From a virus, in IMG/VR virus record IMGVR_UViG_3300031608_001030, positions 1 through 57,894 of that record: DNA of 57,894 nucleotides, one strand, 5' to 3'. The position numbers and the translations under genes are program-made. Positions 26,445 through 34,771 of the stretch are shown one piece after another. Each line of letters starts with the position of its first letter. Within the stretch, counting starts at the first letter, position 1. The notes beneath the pieces were generated by a model. The model made no database searches. It saw nothing but the letters and a program-made list of their open reading frames with translations, and was not told the origin of the DNA.

Positions 26445-27080
26445 TTATAATGTATTGTAATATGCGTTTTGTATCACCTGCTTATCTATACTCTTTGGGT
26501 GATATAATACAAACTCTTCTAATTCAGGTAAATTGGATATGGTACTGAATCCTGTTAGTCGTTCATGAACCTTATTCTCCCATTTGATTTTATCTATATT
26601 CTTATAAATTCTCATTTGGTAATCCGGCCAATTAACCCAACCTTTTTCATTAACATTCCATCTCCATTTCTGAATATGTGTTTCTGTTAACCCATCTACT
26701 GTATTCACTCTAGGTACTACTACAACCTCAACATCGTTTTCTTCAAGTATCCAATGAATATTCTCCATTAATTTTTCATTTGGAATTTCATCTGCATCTA
26801 TATTGAAAATATAATCACCATCACATAATGATGTAAGTTTATTTTTCATATTAGCGAAGTGTCCATCAAATTCATAGGGTAGCCATAAAAACTCACCATT
26901 AATTGATTTAGCTCGTAGGAATTCCTCAACTGCAGTTGAACCGTTCTTAGAATCAAACAAAACCACAATGGTGTCTTGTAGTTGTTTGTTCTTTAGTAAG
27001 AATGATATTAATCTCTGTATCTCAGTATGTTCATTACATACCGATATTGCGTATGTAATTTGTATTTTCTTATTTTTCAT
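26445..27080 (-). CDS. Glycosyltransferase family 2, short
   Basis: The GT-A core is visible: ISVCNEHTEIQRLISFLL, a strand-turn with FDSKNGST, and DGDYIFNIDADEIP containing the DxD metal site. VNWPDYQMRIYKN and WENKVHERL match the late part of WaaE/KdtX-like GT2 enzymes. 211 aa is near the minimum for this fold. It overlaps the upstream 164-aa gene by 11 nt. Confidence 0.82.
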   Translation of the reverse strand: MKNKKIQITYAISVCNEHTEIQRLISFLLKNKQLQDTIVVLFDSKNGSTAVEEFLRAKSINGEFLWLPYEFDGHFANMKNKLTSLCDGDYIFNIDADEIPNEKLMENIHWILEENDVEVVVVPRVNTVDGLTETHIQKWRWNVNEKGWVNWPDYQMRIYKNIDKIKWENKVHERLTGFSTISNLPELEEFVLYHPKSIDKQVIQNAYYNTL

Positions 27081-27564
27081 TATCCCTCTGTTGTTGTTCT
27101 AATAACTCCTTACGTTCAGCTACCGATGGTATCTTATCATATTGACCCCAATTGTAGTTAACTGCCTTAATCGATACGATTTTCTTTAAATCAAACGTTC
27201 GATATCCAGCTTTAAATTTCTTATCATTTTTAATCTCATCGGTGTAAAATACCTTTGATGATGATGTAATTTGTACTTTTGCTAATTCCAATTTCCGAAC
27301 CTTAGTTGATTCTGCTAAGACCTCTTTATAATACTCACCCATTTCTTGTACCTTTCCGGGTGCAATTGCGTTTAATGATAAAGCGTGAACCTTTCCATCA
27401 GCGGAGTTGGGCCATTTGGGTTGTAAAATTAATATAATATAATTCGCTGCACCAGAATCCTTCTTATATCGTAATTTTACAACCATACCACGCTCCAACT
27501 TCTCCTTTGAGATTACAGTTGGGTCGGTGGTTTTTCTTAGATGAGTATTATAATAGTCAGCCAT
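27070..27564 (-). CDS. Conserved hypothetical protein in the glycosyltransferase operon, 164 aa
   Basis: A beta-rich domain (MVVKLRYKKDSGAANYIILI, PKWPNSADGKVHALSLN) followed by a helix and an alternating segment ending FDLKKIVSIKAVNY. The pattern of a strand, a tryptophan turn and HALSLN resembles small phage structural proteins I have seen without assigned function. It starts by a one-base overlap (TAATG) with the upstream glycosyltransferase stop. Confidence 0.6.
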   Translation of the reverse strand: MADYYNTHLRKTTDPTVISKEKLERGMVVKLRYKKDSGAANYIILILQPKWPNSADGKVHALSLNAIAPGKVQEMGEYYKEVLAESTKVRKLELAKVQITSSSKVFYTDEIKNDKKFKAGYRTFDLKKIVSIKAVNYNWGQYDKIPSVAERKELLEQQQRDNEK

Positions 27565-28847
27565 TATTTAATCTTTTTTAATGTAGGTAATTTTAATCCT
27601 ACCGATTTCGGTGTAATTGGAATTTTCGTTTCATCTATAAGAGTACCTATTAATTCTACCATCTTCTGATATGAAAAGGTATCTTTAGAATATTTACGAT
27701 GCTTTCTGGACTTCTCCAAATAAGGTTTATAGTTCTTATACATATCACTCATAACACCTGCAGCTGCTTTATAATCAATCGTAAACCACTTCGCGTCTTT
27801 AATTAAAAACTTATCTGCAGCTGAAGTATGTACTCCGGTTAACTCACCTGGAATCACACTAACAAAGTCAGAGTTTATGAAATCCAGTTGGCCGCTCCAA
27901 CCACTAACAATCATCGGCTTTCCACTAACGGTTGCTTCTAACAAAGGCCTACCGAACCCCTCACCTCTCGTAAATGAAACATGAGCCTTAACTTTCGGAT
28001 GATTGTATAATGCGTTTATTTCAGCATCAGTCAAATCAGCATGTAGTAAGTATATAGGTGGTAATTTCGTTGAATCCACTTGTGTTTTAATATTCTCTAT
28101 CAACTTTTTTATTCTAACTCTATCAACTAATGAAGTTGAACCCATTGATGTTTTTAGAATTAACGCCGGTTGCTTACTTTTGTTCTTAAATGTGTTTAAG
28201 AATGTCCATATCAAACCACTTACATTTTTTCTATCCTGAAAGAATTCACCTTTTAGCCAATGCCCTACGAATAGGAACGCAAAATCTTCTTTAATATCTT
28301 TAAGAGTATTATCAATTCCAGCTTCAGATGGTGCTTTTTCATTGTAGATATCTAAATCGATACCCTCAAATAAAACCTCTACCGGCTTTTCAAGTCTAAG
28401 TTGACCTATTGAATTACCACTATCTTTATCCTTCTTATCAAATACTGATGATTGGATAACTTCTTTGGTAAATTTTGATGATACTAATGTTAAGTCCATT
28501 CTATTAATACCCTCCAAACATTCAGGTGGCATTACCGTTGTTTCTACTCCGGCAGTTACACCGATGTTGAAATCACCCACAGGTGTAAATTCATTTGGTA
28601 CTGTAATCTGAATCCATACATTAGGCTTCTTCTCCATCTTTTCAGTAACCACTCTGCTTAATAAATCATCATCATTACCTTCTTTTAATACATCCATTGC
28701 TGTCTGCCCCCATCTCTGAGAAATGATATGAATATCCCAATCTGGTTTAGATTTAATAAGGCCTCTTACGAAATCTCTACTTCTTGCCCCATAACCACTT
28801 CGGGTTGCGATGGGGCAACTTACTACACATAACTTTTTTATAATTTC
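27564..28847 (-). CDS. Glycosyltransferase family 4-like
   Basis: The reading frame opens at 28877, but MEIIKKLCVVSCPIATRSGY at 28847 begins the GT-B domain and leaves only a 10-nt overlap. The C-terminal donor domain has the expected YLLHADLTDAEINALYNHP, VSFTRGEGFGRPLLEA (the GEGFGxPxxEA signature of GT4) and GKPMIVSGWSGQLDF. It would transfer a sugar with retention. Part of the 30.2-23.5 kb glycan operon. Confidence 0.88.
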   Translation of the reverse strand, partial: EIIKKLCVVSCPIATRSGYGARSRDFVRGLIKSKPDWDIHIISQRWGQTAMDVLKEGNDDDLLSRVVTEKMEKKPNVWIQITVPNEFTPVGDFNIGVTAGVETTVMPPECLEGINRMDLTLVSSKFTKEVIQSSVFDKKDKDSGNSIGQLRLEKPVEVLFEGIDLDIYNEKAPSEAGIDNTLKDIKEDFAFLFVGHWLKGEFFQDRKNVSGLIWTFLNTFKNKSKQPALILKTSMGSTSLVDRVRIKKLIENIKTQVDSTKLPPIYLLHADLTDAEINALYNHPKVKAHVSFTRGEGFGRPLLEATVSGKPMIVSGWSGQLDFINSDFVSVIPGELTGVHTSAADKFLIKDAKWFTIDYKAAAGVMSDMYKNYKPYLEKSRKHRKYSKDTFSYQKMVELIGTLIDETKIPITPKSVGLKLPTLKKIK

Positions 28848-30226
28848 CATAATACTATTTCGTTTCTTGGTTTCCAATTATTAAGTGCAGTTCCCATAGA
28901 GTCTATAAATCTAGCTCCCATATTTTCTGCACTCATTCCACTTTCATCTGATTCTACAAATACTGAACCCTCTAACCCACATTCTTTACGAGTCGGTTCA
29001 TCCATATCATACCACTGCCTTAATACCTTACCTACATCTTCAAATGAACACCTATCATCAAAGATATATGGTGTTGCGATTGAACCTTGTAATGAGCGAT
29101 TAGTTGGCCATACTGGTTTTACCCATCTACCCCATCCTAAATTCTCAGGTAATTCTTTGTGATTATGAAGTGAGCCTAATTTGATGTAATCATCTGCTGT
29201 TATGAACTTACCATCTTTGGTAAATCTACAATGGTCTTGCATACCACCTGTAACATTAACTATAATTGGTGTTCCGGCTCTCATTGATTCACAAGTTGCC
29301 AAACCAAAGCCTTCGTTAGATGCAATGTTAAGTGTTACATCTGCCACATTATATAATACATTCAAATCATCAGTTGAAAACTGAGAATGAGTAAATACTA
29401 CATCGTAATCTGGACACAACTCATCGATAACGGCTGGGATATCTGTTCCATTCGGGTCAGATGGTGCTGTATGTAATAACAATACACATTCATTAGCTTC
29501 TTCCTTCGTCATACCATCACACATTTCTTTATATGATAATATCACATCACCTGGATTCTTTCTACGAATGTTTCTGTTATTCCAAAGAACAACAAACTTC
29601 TTATCTGAAATACCTAACTTCTCTTTTAATTCAGTAACCTGCTTAAATTCAGCTGATTCAGTTGGGATTGGTTTGAACTTTTTAGATACACCATGTGGTA
29701 CATACTTTATCTGCCAATCTTCATACTTTTCACCAAACTTCTCTAATACCCTCTGATTGATACCGTATGTTTGTTTTGAAATACCCATTAGTAAATCACA
29801 ACTTGCATAGAATGGAGCGTTCCATTGTGGGTCTGGCAAATCATCCCATATATTATAATAGAATATAGGAACGTGTCTACGAACCTCATCTTCCATCGCA
29901 TACAACCAATCCCAAAATCTAGGGTCGGTAAAGTGTAATATAGCATCAGGTTGTTCTGTTGTAATTAACTGTCTAAGTAGTTCTTGATTACCATACCCAC
30001 TAAATGGGATAATCTTTACACTAGCATCAGCAACTCCACTTTCTTCTGCGACTGAATCGGATACATCGAAGAACTTTCCTGCATCAGGATGTTTAACGGC
30101 TGCTCCTACTTGAACCCAATCATATTTATGTACGGTATTTAGAACTATCTCCTTTGACATTGTTGCGATTCCACTATGTAATCTCATGTCATCCGAAAGT
30201 AATAAAATCTTTTTCTTCTTACTCAT
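28838..30226 (-). CDS. Glycosyltransferase family 4-like, first gene of the operon
   Basis: A GT-B protein of 462 residues: the N-terminal ILLLSDDMRLHSGIATMSK, central KYVPHGVSKKFKP (donor-site entry with H-G-V), VVLWNNRNIRRKNPGD and LNIASNEGFGLATCESMRAG carrying the EGFGLxxxE signature. The start ATG is followed by K-rich MSKKKK. A TATAAATA sequence directly upstream is probably chance. Same operon as five other glycosyltransferases. Confidence 0.88.
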   Translation of the reverse strand: MSKKKKILLLSDDMRLHSGIATMSKEIVLNTVHKYDWVQVGAAVKHPDAGKFFDVSDSVAEESGVADASVKIIPFSGYGNQELLRQLITTEQPDAILHFTDPRFWDWLYAMEDEVRRHVPIFYYNIWDDLPDPQWNAPFYASCDLLMGISKQTYGINQRVLEKFGEKYEDWQIKYVPHGVSKKFKPIPTESAEFKQVTELKEKLGISDKKFVVLWNNRNIRRKNPGDVILSYKEMCDGMTKEEANECVLLLHTAPSDPNGTDIPAVIDELCPDYDVVFTHSQFSTDDLNVLYNVADVTLNIASNEGFGLATCESMRAGTPIIVNVTGGMQDHCRFTKDGKFITADDYIKLGSLHNHKELPENLGWGRWVKPVWPTNRSLQGSIATPYIFDDRCSFEDVGKVLRQWYDMDEPTRKECGLEGSVFVESDESGMSAENMGARFIDSMGTALNNWKPRNEIVLWKL

Positions 30227-30290
30227 ATTATTTATAACTTTTTGTTTATAACTTATTCTTTGTTTAATATAACTATGTAATTGAAATTAA

Positions 30291-30686
30291 TCAATCCAAA
30301 TACAACACTTTTTTATTGTATCGCTTTAATAATCGTTCTAAGTGTTTTTGTTCTGATGGCTTTATACCACCAAAGTAAAACATCTTATCAGCGTGCTTCA
30401 CAACACAATCATACTGATGTAATGTCTGTGTAGGGTGAAATGGTTTACTATAATAATCATCAGTCATACCACTATATAGATTCCGAGTTGTGCTTGCTGG
30501 ATTATATTCGGTGTATCTAAATCCGAATTCAATCGCATATTTCCGTATGTGTTTTTCACATCCATCCTTTACACCTCTAGTAATGATACTTACATCAGTA
30601 CCAAAGTTCTGCTTTATAGTAAACAGAAAATCTCTGAGCTTCCTAACATTTTCATAGTTGGGCGAGCCAATCATAGCTATATTCAT
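30291..30686 (-). CDS. SLOG/YspA-like (DUF2493-type) protein
   Basis: The longest frame opens at 30797, but MNIAMIGSPNYENVRKLRDF at 30686 starts the domain. A Rossmann-like fold is visible: a first strand with IGSPNY, DVSIITRGVKDGCEKHIRKY (the GxxxGx-D/E-x-x-A segment of SLOG proteins) and KMFYFGGIKPSE. SLOG domains bind or process nucleotide-derived ligands. Overlaps the end of the transglycosylase gene by 35 nt. Confidence 0.65.
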   Translation of the reverse strand: MNIAMIGSPNYENVRKLRDFLFTIKQNFGTDVSIITRGVKDGCEKHIRKYAIEFGFRYTEYNPASTTRNLYSGMTDDYYSKPFHPTQTLHQYDCVVKHADKMFYFGGIKPSEQKHLERLLKRYNKKVLYLD

Positions 30687-31206
30687 CTTCTTTAACGAGT
30701 TTTTTGATTTGACGTTTAACTTTTCTCCAATACCTTTTTGTATTACTTTTTTTAGCCCACTTCGGACCACCATTCCACGACCTTGCGATTGCCTCATATG
30801 TACCTATTTTATTATGATGTTGATTTACTATATGAAATATTTCAATAGATTTTACCCTATCCCACCTGTCAACTAAAGTGTATCGTTTACTTGACTTTTT
30901 TAACTTTAATATACGATTACATTCCCTTAACATAATGGGTCGTATCTGTAAACACCCAACGGCCTCTTCACTTTTACAGTATGCTGAATCGTTACCTCCA
31001 CTTTCTACTAAAATCATCGCAGATATTAATGGATTAATATCCAATATATACGCAGGTGAGGATTCGATTGAGAGTGTATCGGCTATAATAACCACTTCCT
31101 CTTCTATTACCACTTCAGTAACTAATATTGGCGATTCCACTGGTAATTCAGCGTTATCACATGATGTGGTGATTCCTAATGATAATATAATTAATAATAA
31201 TTTCAT
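30652..31206 (-). CDS. Lipoprotein lytic transglycosylase (SLT/lysozyme-like)
   Basis: The start at 31206 gives a lipoprotein signal: MKLLLIILSLGITTSC with C16 as the lipidated cysteine. The catalytic domain begins INPLISAMILVESGG, with E68 in the ES-G motif of soluble lytic transglycosylases, then AVGCLQIRPI (the GLxQI equivalent) and IARSWNGGP (the A/AYNxGx motif). It cleaves the glycan strand of peptidoglycan. A membrane-anchored form is unusual for a phage lysis enzyme and may act during entry or as a host-modifying protein. Confidence 0.8.
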   Translation of the reverse strand: MKLLLIILSLGITTSCDNAELPVESPILVTEVVIEEEVVIIADTLSIESSPAYILDINPLISAMILVESGGNDSAYCKSEEAVGCLQIRPIMLRECNRILKLKKSSKRYTLVDRWDRVKSIEIFHIVNQHHNKIGTYEAIARSWNGGPKWAKKSNTKRYWRKVKRQIKKLVKEDEYSYDWLAQL

Positions 31207-31210
31207 ATGT

Positions 31211-32158
31211 TTATATTTTATGTCTATTTTCTTTCGGGCATTTATCCAAATCAGTTTTGAAGGGGCAATATTTACAGTTCTTATTGTTCTTACCGGCGGT
31301 TGCTGGGAACTCTGAATCTGTTTTATATGTACCATCTATGTTGAATGAATTTCTAATAAATGAATCAAAACTCTTTTCAACTTGCTTAACTGATATACTA
31401 CCATGTGCTGGTACGAATACTTGCACTCTCTTTTGAGCGTACATCATACCCTCATTAAGTTTACGTTTTACGATAAAGTACTTAACACCAATTCTATCGA
31501 TATCATATCCATATTGCTCTGATAGGAATTTCTTATAAAGAATCAACTGTGCTGTTTTGGTTTTATCAGCTTTCTGCCATTTGTTCCAACCCATTGTTGA
31601 GGTCTTTATATCCCAAATTTCTAATTTGTTGGTGTAACTATCTTCGAATACTAAATCCAAATAACCCCTCATATAAATATTATGAGTTTTATTCACCTTT
31701 GTATAAATCGGTAACTCTATACCAACTAATGTTAATTGACGAGTGTTGAAATAATCAACTCTATTCTTTGTAACATAATTGAGTATCTCCAATCCATCCT
31801 CTAAGAATTCTTCCATTTGGTCGGGAGTACTGAACTCTACACCAGTTTCCTCTCTCATTTTCTTATACTCAGTAATCATTGCAGTATATAACATCTTACC
31901 CAAATCCAACTCAGTTGCTTCAGGTAGTGATTTATTATATAGAACATCTAACCACGATTGTAGTGTTTCATGCATTGCTGTACCGAATACTAAATGTATC
32001 GATGGGTCAAACTTCTTCTGACCTTCCATATATGTTAACTTCCACTTATGTGGACAATTAGCATACATTGTGTATTGAGAATACGATACCTTAGCATCCC
32101 CTTCTTCGGGTTCCTTCACCCCAAATGTAAATATGTTACTTATCTTAGTATCTTTCAT
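31211..32158 (-). CDS. PD-(D/E)XK nuclease, Cas4/RecB-like with Fe-S cysteines
   Basis: VSYSQYTMYANCPHKWKL starts the RecB-like fold. H63 in FGTAMHE, D168 in GYLDLVF, D183 and K185 in WDIKT form the PD-(D/E)XK active site. C35 together with C295, C298 and C307 near the end match the four-cysteine iron-sulfur cluster of Cas4 and AddB. Such enzymes are 5'-3' or flap exonucleases in recombination. The ATG is 4 nt past the -7 box of P9, so a leaderless mRNA is likely. Confidence 0.85.
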   Translation of the reverse strand: MKDTKISNIFTFGVKEPEEGDAKVSYSQYTMYANCPHKWKLTYMEGQKKFDPSIHLVFGTAMHETLQSWLDVLYNKSLPEATELDLGKMLYTAMITEYKKMREETGVEFSTPDQMEEFLEDGLEILNYVTKNRVDYFNTRQLTLVGIELPIYTKVNKTHNIYMRGYLDLVFEDSYTNKLEIWDIKTSTMGWNKWQKADKTKTAQLILYKKFLSEQYGYDIDRIGVKYFIVKRKLNEGMMYAQKRVQVFVPAHGSISVKQVEKSFDSFIRNSFNIDGTYKTDSEFPATAGKNNKNCKYCPFKTDLDKCPKENRHKI

Positions 32159-32162
32159 AGTG

Positions 32163-32194
32163 TAAATATACGAATTAATTATGTGTTTTCCTAA
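32163..32194 (-). promoter_or_regulatory. Promoter P9 (TTAGG-N19-TATATTTA)
   Basis: TTAGG (32194-32190), 19 nt, TATATTTA (32170-32163), 4 nt before the nuclease ATG at 32158. Confidence 0.82.
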
Positions 32195-32211
32195 TTTATT
32201 TAGCTTTTATT

Positions 32212-32264
32212 ATGTTTTGTATCATCATAGTGAGGTTTGAACTCACCTCCATACTATAAAACAT
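32212..32264 (-). terminator. Imperfect hairpin, possible terminator, with T-arm-like tip
   Basis: ATGTTTT and AAAACAT form the base and GTGAG/CTCAC the tip of a long imperfect hairpin just after the stop of the 72-aa gene and before P9. The tip loop TTCAAAC has the shape of a tRNA T-arm. No T-tract follows closely, so the terminator call is tentative. Confidence 0.4.
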
Positions 32265-32266
32265 AA

Positions 32267-32485
32267 TTAGTGGTGTAAATCTTCCCAACCATCAGCTGCT
32301 CCATGTGGTACTGTTCTATACTCACGTTCCGGTGTAGGTTCTGGCTGTGGATGTACTTCGTACTGTTCACCTTCAAAACACGATTCCAATTCTGTTACTA
32401 ACTCTACCGCCTCAGTATGGCTTAAATCGGTTGTATGCTCTTCATACCCCTCAGTTGTTCTAATTACTTGATATAATTCACTCAT
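32267..32485 (-). CDS. Hypothetical protein, 72 aa
   Basis: An acidic, partly helical protein (HTEAVELVTELESCFEGEQY) with a proline-rich middle (VHPQPEPTPERE). It is alone in its unit, driven by P10 and its conserved leader block. The isolation and special promoter suggest a regulator or early gene. No family recognised. Confidence 0.6.
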   Translation of the reverse strand: MSELYQVIRTTEGYEEHTTDLSHTEAVELVTELESCFEGEQYEVHPQPEPTPEREYRTVPHGAADGWEDLHH

Positions 32486-32526
32486 AATTTTTATTTTTTA
32501 TTTTTTATTATTAATACTATTCATTT

Positions 32527-32560
32527 CTGTCCCTTTCTTATTACATAATAAAGATACGAA
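32527..32560 (-). promoter_or_regulatory. Conserved 5' leader block, copy 2
   Basis: Same block as 13103-13145 and 44536-44579, with TTATTACATAATAAAGATACGA identical over its core; the GGACTCAACT part of the other copies is missing here. Confidence 0.7.
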
Positions 32561-32580
32561 AAATGATTGGTATAACCAAG
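32549..32580 (-). promoter_or_regulatory. Promoter P10 (CTTGG-N19-TATCTTTA)
   Basis: CTTGG (32580-32576), 19 nt, TATCTTTA (32556-32549). Same -7 variant as P7 and P15. Confidence 0.75.
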
Positions 32581-32589
32581 CGTTTAATG

Positions 32590-32604
32590 TTAAGAAATTG
32601 TTAA
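32590..32604. promoter_or_regulatory. Operator-like site TTAAGAAATTGTTAA
   Basis: One base away from the perfect palindrome at 12706-12720, and at the same distance upstream of the -33 box of P10. Confidence 0.5.
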
Positions 32605-32671
32605 ATCTTTTTGATGTACCATCTGATTAGTCCCACCACCCAAGAATATTATCTTTTTCTGGTTCCATAAT

Positions 32672-33667
32672 TTATAATCTTTTATATTCTGGTTTAATAA
32701 GTCTCCAAATGGTATCTGAATAATCTGTGTTATCCAACATTTTAAATAATACAGCTGAATACTTATTCCATTGTACCGATTCTGCAAATTCCTTTCTATT
32801 AAGATGTGTATGCATATTAAAAGTTGCTATTGATTTTGCTTCTATTAGTAGATATTCTGATTTAAGTTCTTCAATATACACATCAACCCCCTTAAAGAAC
32901 TCATCCGGTACATCTTTCAACATTTCGTAAATATCATCACCCTTACTTAAACATTCCCATACCGATTTTGTAGAGATTTCAGTCATTATTTTATGTAACC
33001 TAAGATAATCCTCAAATTTGATTTTACATCTATCGCCATTTCCAAACTTAACCACAAATCCTTCTTTATTTTCCCAGTTCAATGTTTTTAAATGTTCATA
33101 GTTTTTAATAGTATGATATTTTTTAACGACATCATATCCATTTTCTCTGAAAGTATCTAATGAATACTCTTCACCAGAAATAGTTCCGATTCTACCTAAT
33201 AAAACCAGTCTATTTTCTCCCGCATAATCTACTACAATTCTATTTGTAGGATAAATGATTTCATACATATAAGTTGAGTTAGTGTCAAAATCAGATTGTT
33301 GAAACTTATCTCTAAACATCTCACCGCCTTTAATCGATTGCTCTGAAGTGAATGAGCCTCTACTAGCAAATACCCACTTACCATTATAGTAAAATGCGAT
33401 ACCTAATGAACCATCCATCTTTTCATAGATATCGAATTCTTTAGTTGATGTATGTTGTGCTTCTTCAATGTTAAAGAATTTCCTAAATGGTCTAGCAACT
33501 ATGTTACCATCATTATCAGTAACTAATCCCCTACATTGTAATGTGATACTATCCCACTTTTTCTCAAATTGTGTTTTCTGAGAATAATTCCAAATAGTTA
33601 ATGGAAGTGTTGGGTGTGTTTGTTTGATTAACCAACCCGCTTCATAATATTCTTCTAATAGTATCAT
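32672..33667 (-). CDS. rnlA: T4 Rnl1-like RNA ligase
   Basis: A nucleotidyltransferase of 331 residues. Motif I is FDIYEKMDGSLGI with K83 as the AMP-accepting lysine; TLQCRGLVTDNDGNIVARPF precedes it as in T4 RnlA; EGFVVKF is motif IV and CKIKFEDYLRLHK motif V. T4 Rnl1 (374 aa) repairs tRNA anticodon breaks together with polynucleotide kinase-phosphatase. The next gene upstream in the unit is a P-loop kinase, which supports the same role here. Confidence 0.9.
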   Translation of the reverse strand: MILLEEYYEAGWLIKQTHPTLPLTIWNYSQKTQFEKKWDSITLQCRGLVTDNDGNIVARPFRKFFNIEEAQHTSTKEFDIYEKMDGSLGIAFYYNGKWVFASRGSFTSEQSIKGGEMFRDKFQQSDFDTNSTYMYEIIYPTNRIVVDYAGENRLVLLGRIGTISGEEYSLDTFRENGYDVVKKYHTIKNYEHLKTLNWENKEGFVVKFGNGDRCKIKFEDYLRLHKIMTEISTKSVWECLSKGDDIYEMLKDVPDEFFKGVDVYIEELKSEYLLIEAKSIATFNMHTHLNRKEFAESVQWNKYSAVLFKMLDNTDYSDTIWRLIKPEYKRL

Positions 33668-33678
33668 ATGTGTTTTTA

Positions 33679-34080
33679 TTATCTTAATTTAACTTCAAAT
33701 CTAGCTCCCATTTTATCTAAGGATTCAATTGGTACATTGTGGATACTCTCACCATCGTGTCTGTTCTCAACAATTAATGAATAAACTTTATACCCATATT
33801 CTTTTGCCATATCATAATATGCTTTCATTTCCCATTCTTGTGTAAATGTATTTGAAACAACAATCTTATCAACATTAACTTGCTCACCATCTGTTTTCAT
33901 CCATGCCATAGTTTGATTTTGGCAGTAATTATGTGCTAACTTTAATTTGGTTGCATCAAAATTATATACACCATCTTCCATAAAATATTGGTCAGCCTCT
34001 ACGTTAATACCACCAACCGATTTGGCTAATGTACTTTTACCCGCTCCCGGCAAACCTCTTAGTAAATATAATTCTTTCAT
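33679..34080 (-). CDS. P-loop polynucleotide kinase-like protein
   Basis: Walker A GLPGAGKS (9-16) follows a short strand (LYLLR). The rest of the AAA_33/zeta-toxin-type kinase fold includes NVEADQYF (acidic catalytic region) and KIVVSNTFTQEW. It matches the kinase half of T4 Pnkp in size but has no phosphatase half. Found 11 nt upstream of the RNA ligase under promoter P11, so a 5'-kinase for RNA repair is likely. The separate HAD phosphatase at 16.1 kb could provide the 3' activity. Confidence 0.8.
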   Translation of the reverse strand: MKELYLLRGLPGAGKSTLAKSVGGINVEADQYFMEDGVYNFDATKLKLAHNYCQNQTMAWMKTDGEQVNVDKIVVSNTFTQEWEMKAYYDMAKEYGYKVYSLIVENRHDGESIHNVPIESLDKMGARFEVKLR

Positions 34081-34126
34081 AATATTGATTTTAATGTATG
34101 GGTACTCTCTAACCCACTTACAAATG

Positions 34127-34158
34127 TAAATATACGAAAAAAGCCTGGCATAACCAAG
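34127..34158 (-). promoter_or_regulatory. Promoter P11 (CTTGG-N19-TATATTTA)
   Basis: CTTGG (34158-34154), 19 nt, TATATTTA (34134-34127), upstream of the kinase and ligase genes. Confidence 0.82.
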
Positions 34159-34167
34159 CTTTTAATG

Positions 34168-34182
34168 TTAATAAATTGTTAA
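34168..34182. promoter_or_regulatory. Operator-like site TTAATAAATTGTTAA
   Basis: One mismatch from the 12706-12720 palindrome, located 10 nt upstream of the -33 box of P11, between the stop of the nuclease gene and the promoter. Confidence 0.5.
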
Positions 34183-34186
34183 GGTT

Positions 34187-34771
34187 TTAGTTTGTTCTAA
34201 ACGATTCCCATTCTTTACCTGATACATCCTTATTTGGAAAATAGAAATGATATACAGTTGTATCATTAATGAATATCATCTTTGTAAACCCAGTTGGAAT
34301 TCTTGCTCCGGTTGGTAATAACCCCCACTCTTTATCAAAATGGATTAAGATATATACAATAACAATCGGATTTGTTTTTGCTAACTCACGTTCAAACTTT
34401 TCTAGCTCCTTCCAAGGACCTCTATTTAGCCCCTGATGTTGTAGAGCGCAGTTTAAGTAACTGAATGTTTTTTTTAATGTTTCCTTATCACAATTAAATG
34501 ATGCGGCTGGTGCCATATGACCTTTATCCCATACATTACTTTTATAATCATTGTTATCAGAAGTCGATACCGAATCAACTCCATAAAAATCCATACCCTT
34601 ACGGCTTGCATCTCCATTTGGACATTGAACGCTATACTCTACGAATAACGGTTGCTGATATTCCTCTGAATATACTATTTTGAATATACTATTATGTACG
34701 GACTTAACTTCTTGCCCATATGTGGTAAATGTAAACATTACATATACCAACACCACCATCAACCTACTCAT
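34187..34771 (-). CDS. Secreted DNA/RNA non-specific endonuclease (NUC1 family)
   Basis: A signal peptide (about 1-19, MVVLVYVMFTFTTYG before QEV) precedes a beta-beta-alpha-metal nuclease. The DRGH catalytic motif appears as DKGHMAPAASF (H85 as base), and N116 in LNRGPWKELE matches the metal-binding asparagine of Serratia-type nucleases. It would cut DNA and RNA in the periplasm or outside. The R to K change is tolerated in some family members. Start overlaps the upstream stop by one base. Confidence 0.85.
   Translation of the reverse strand: MSRLMVVLVYVMFTFTTYGQEVKSVHNSIFKIVYSEEYQQPLFVEYSVQCPNGDASRKGMDFYGVDSVSTSDNNDYKSNVWDKGHMAPAASFNCDKETLKKTFSYLNCALQHQGLNRGPWKELEKFERELAKTNPIVIVYILIHFDKEWGLLPTGARIPTGFTKMIFINDTTVYHFYFPNKDVSGKEWESFRTN

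Noticed and set aside
30229-30240. TATAAATA, the T4 late-promoter sequence, directly before the first glycosyltransferase gene (another at about 38717-38724)
   Set aside because: Several such 8-mers are expected by chance on each strand of a genome this AT-rich, and only two are well placed.
30878-31315. 145-aa open frame on the plus strand
   Set aside because: Antisense to the transglycosylase and nuclease genes, with low-complexity S/I-rich translation.
32215-32310. Possible tRNA gene on the minus strand around the T-arm-like hairpin
   Set aside because: No anticodon arm, D-arm or complementary acceptor strand fits; the required 5' half would lie inside the 72-aa gene.
32610-32671. Two tiny peptides (MEPEKDNILGWWD and MVHQKDLTIS) after the RNA ligase gene
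   Set aside because: They are too short to support without conservation or ribosome data.
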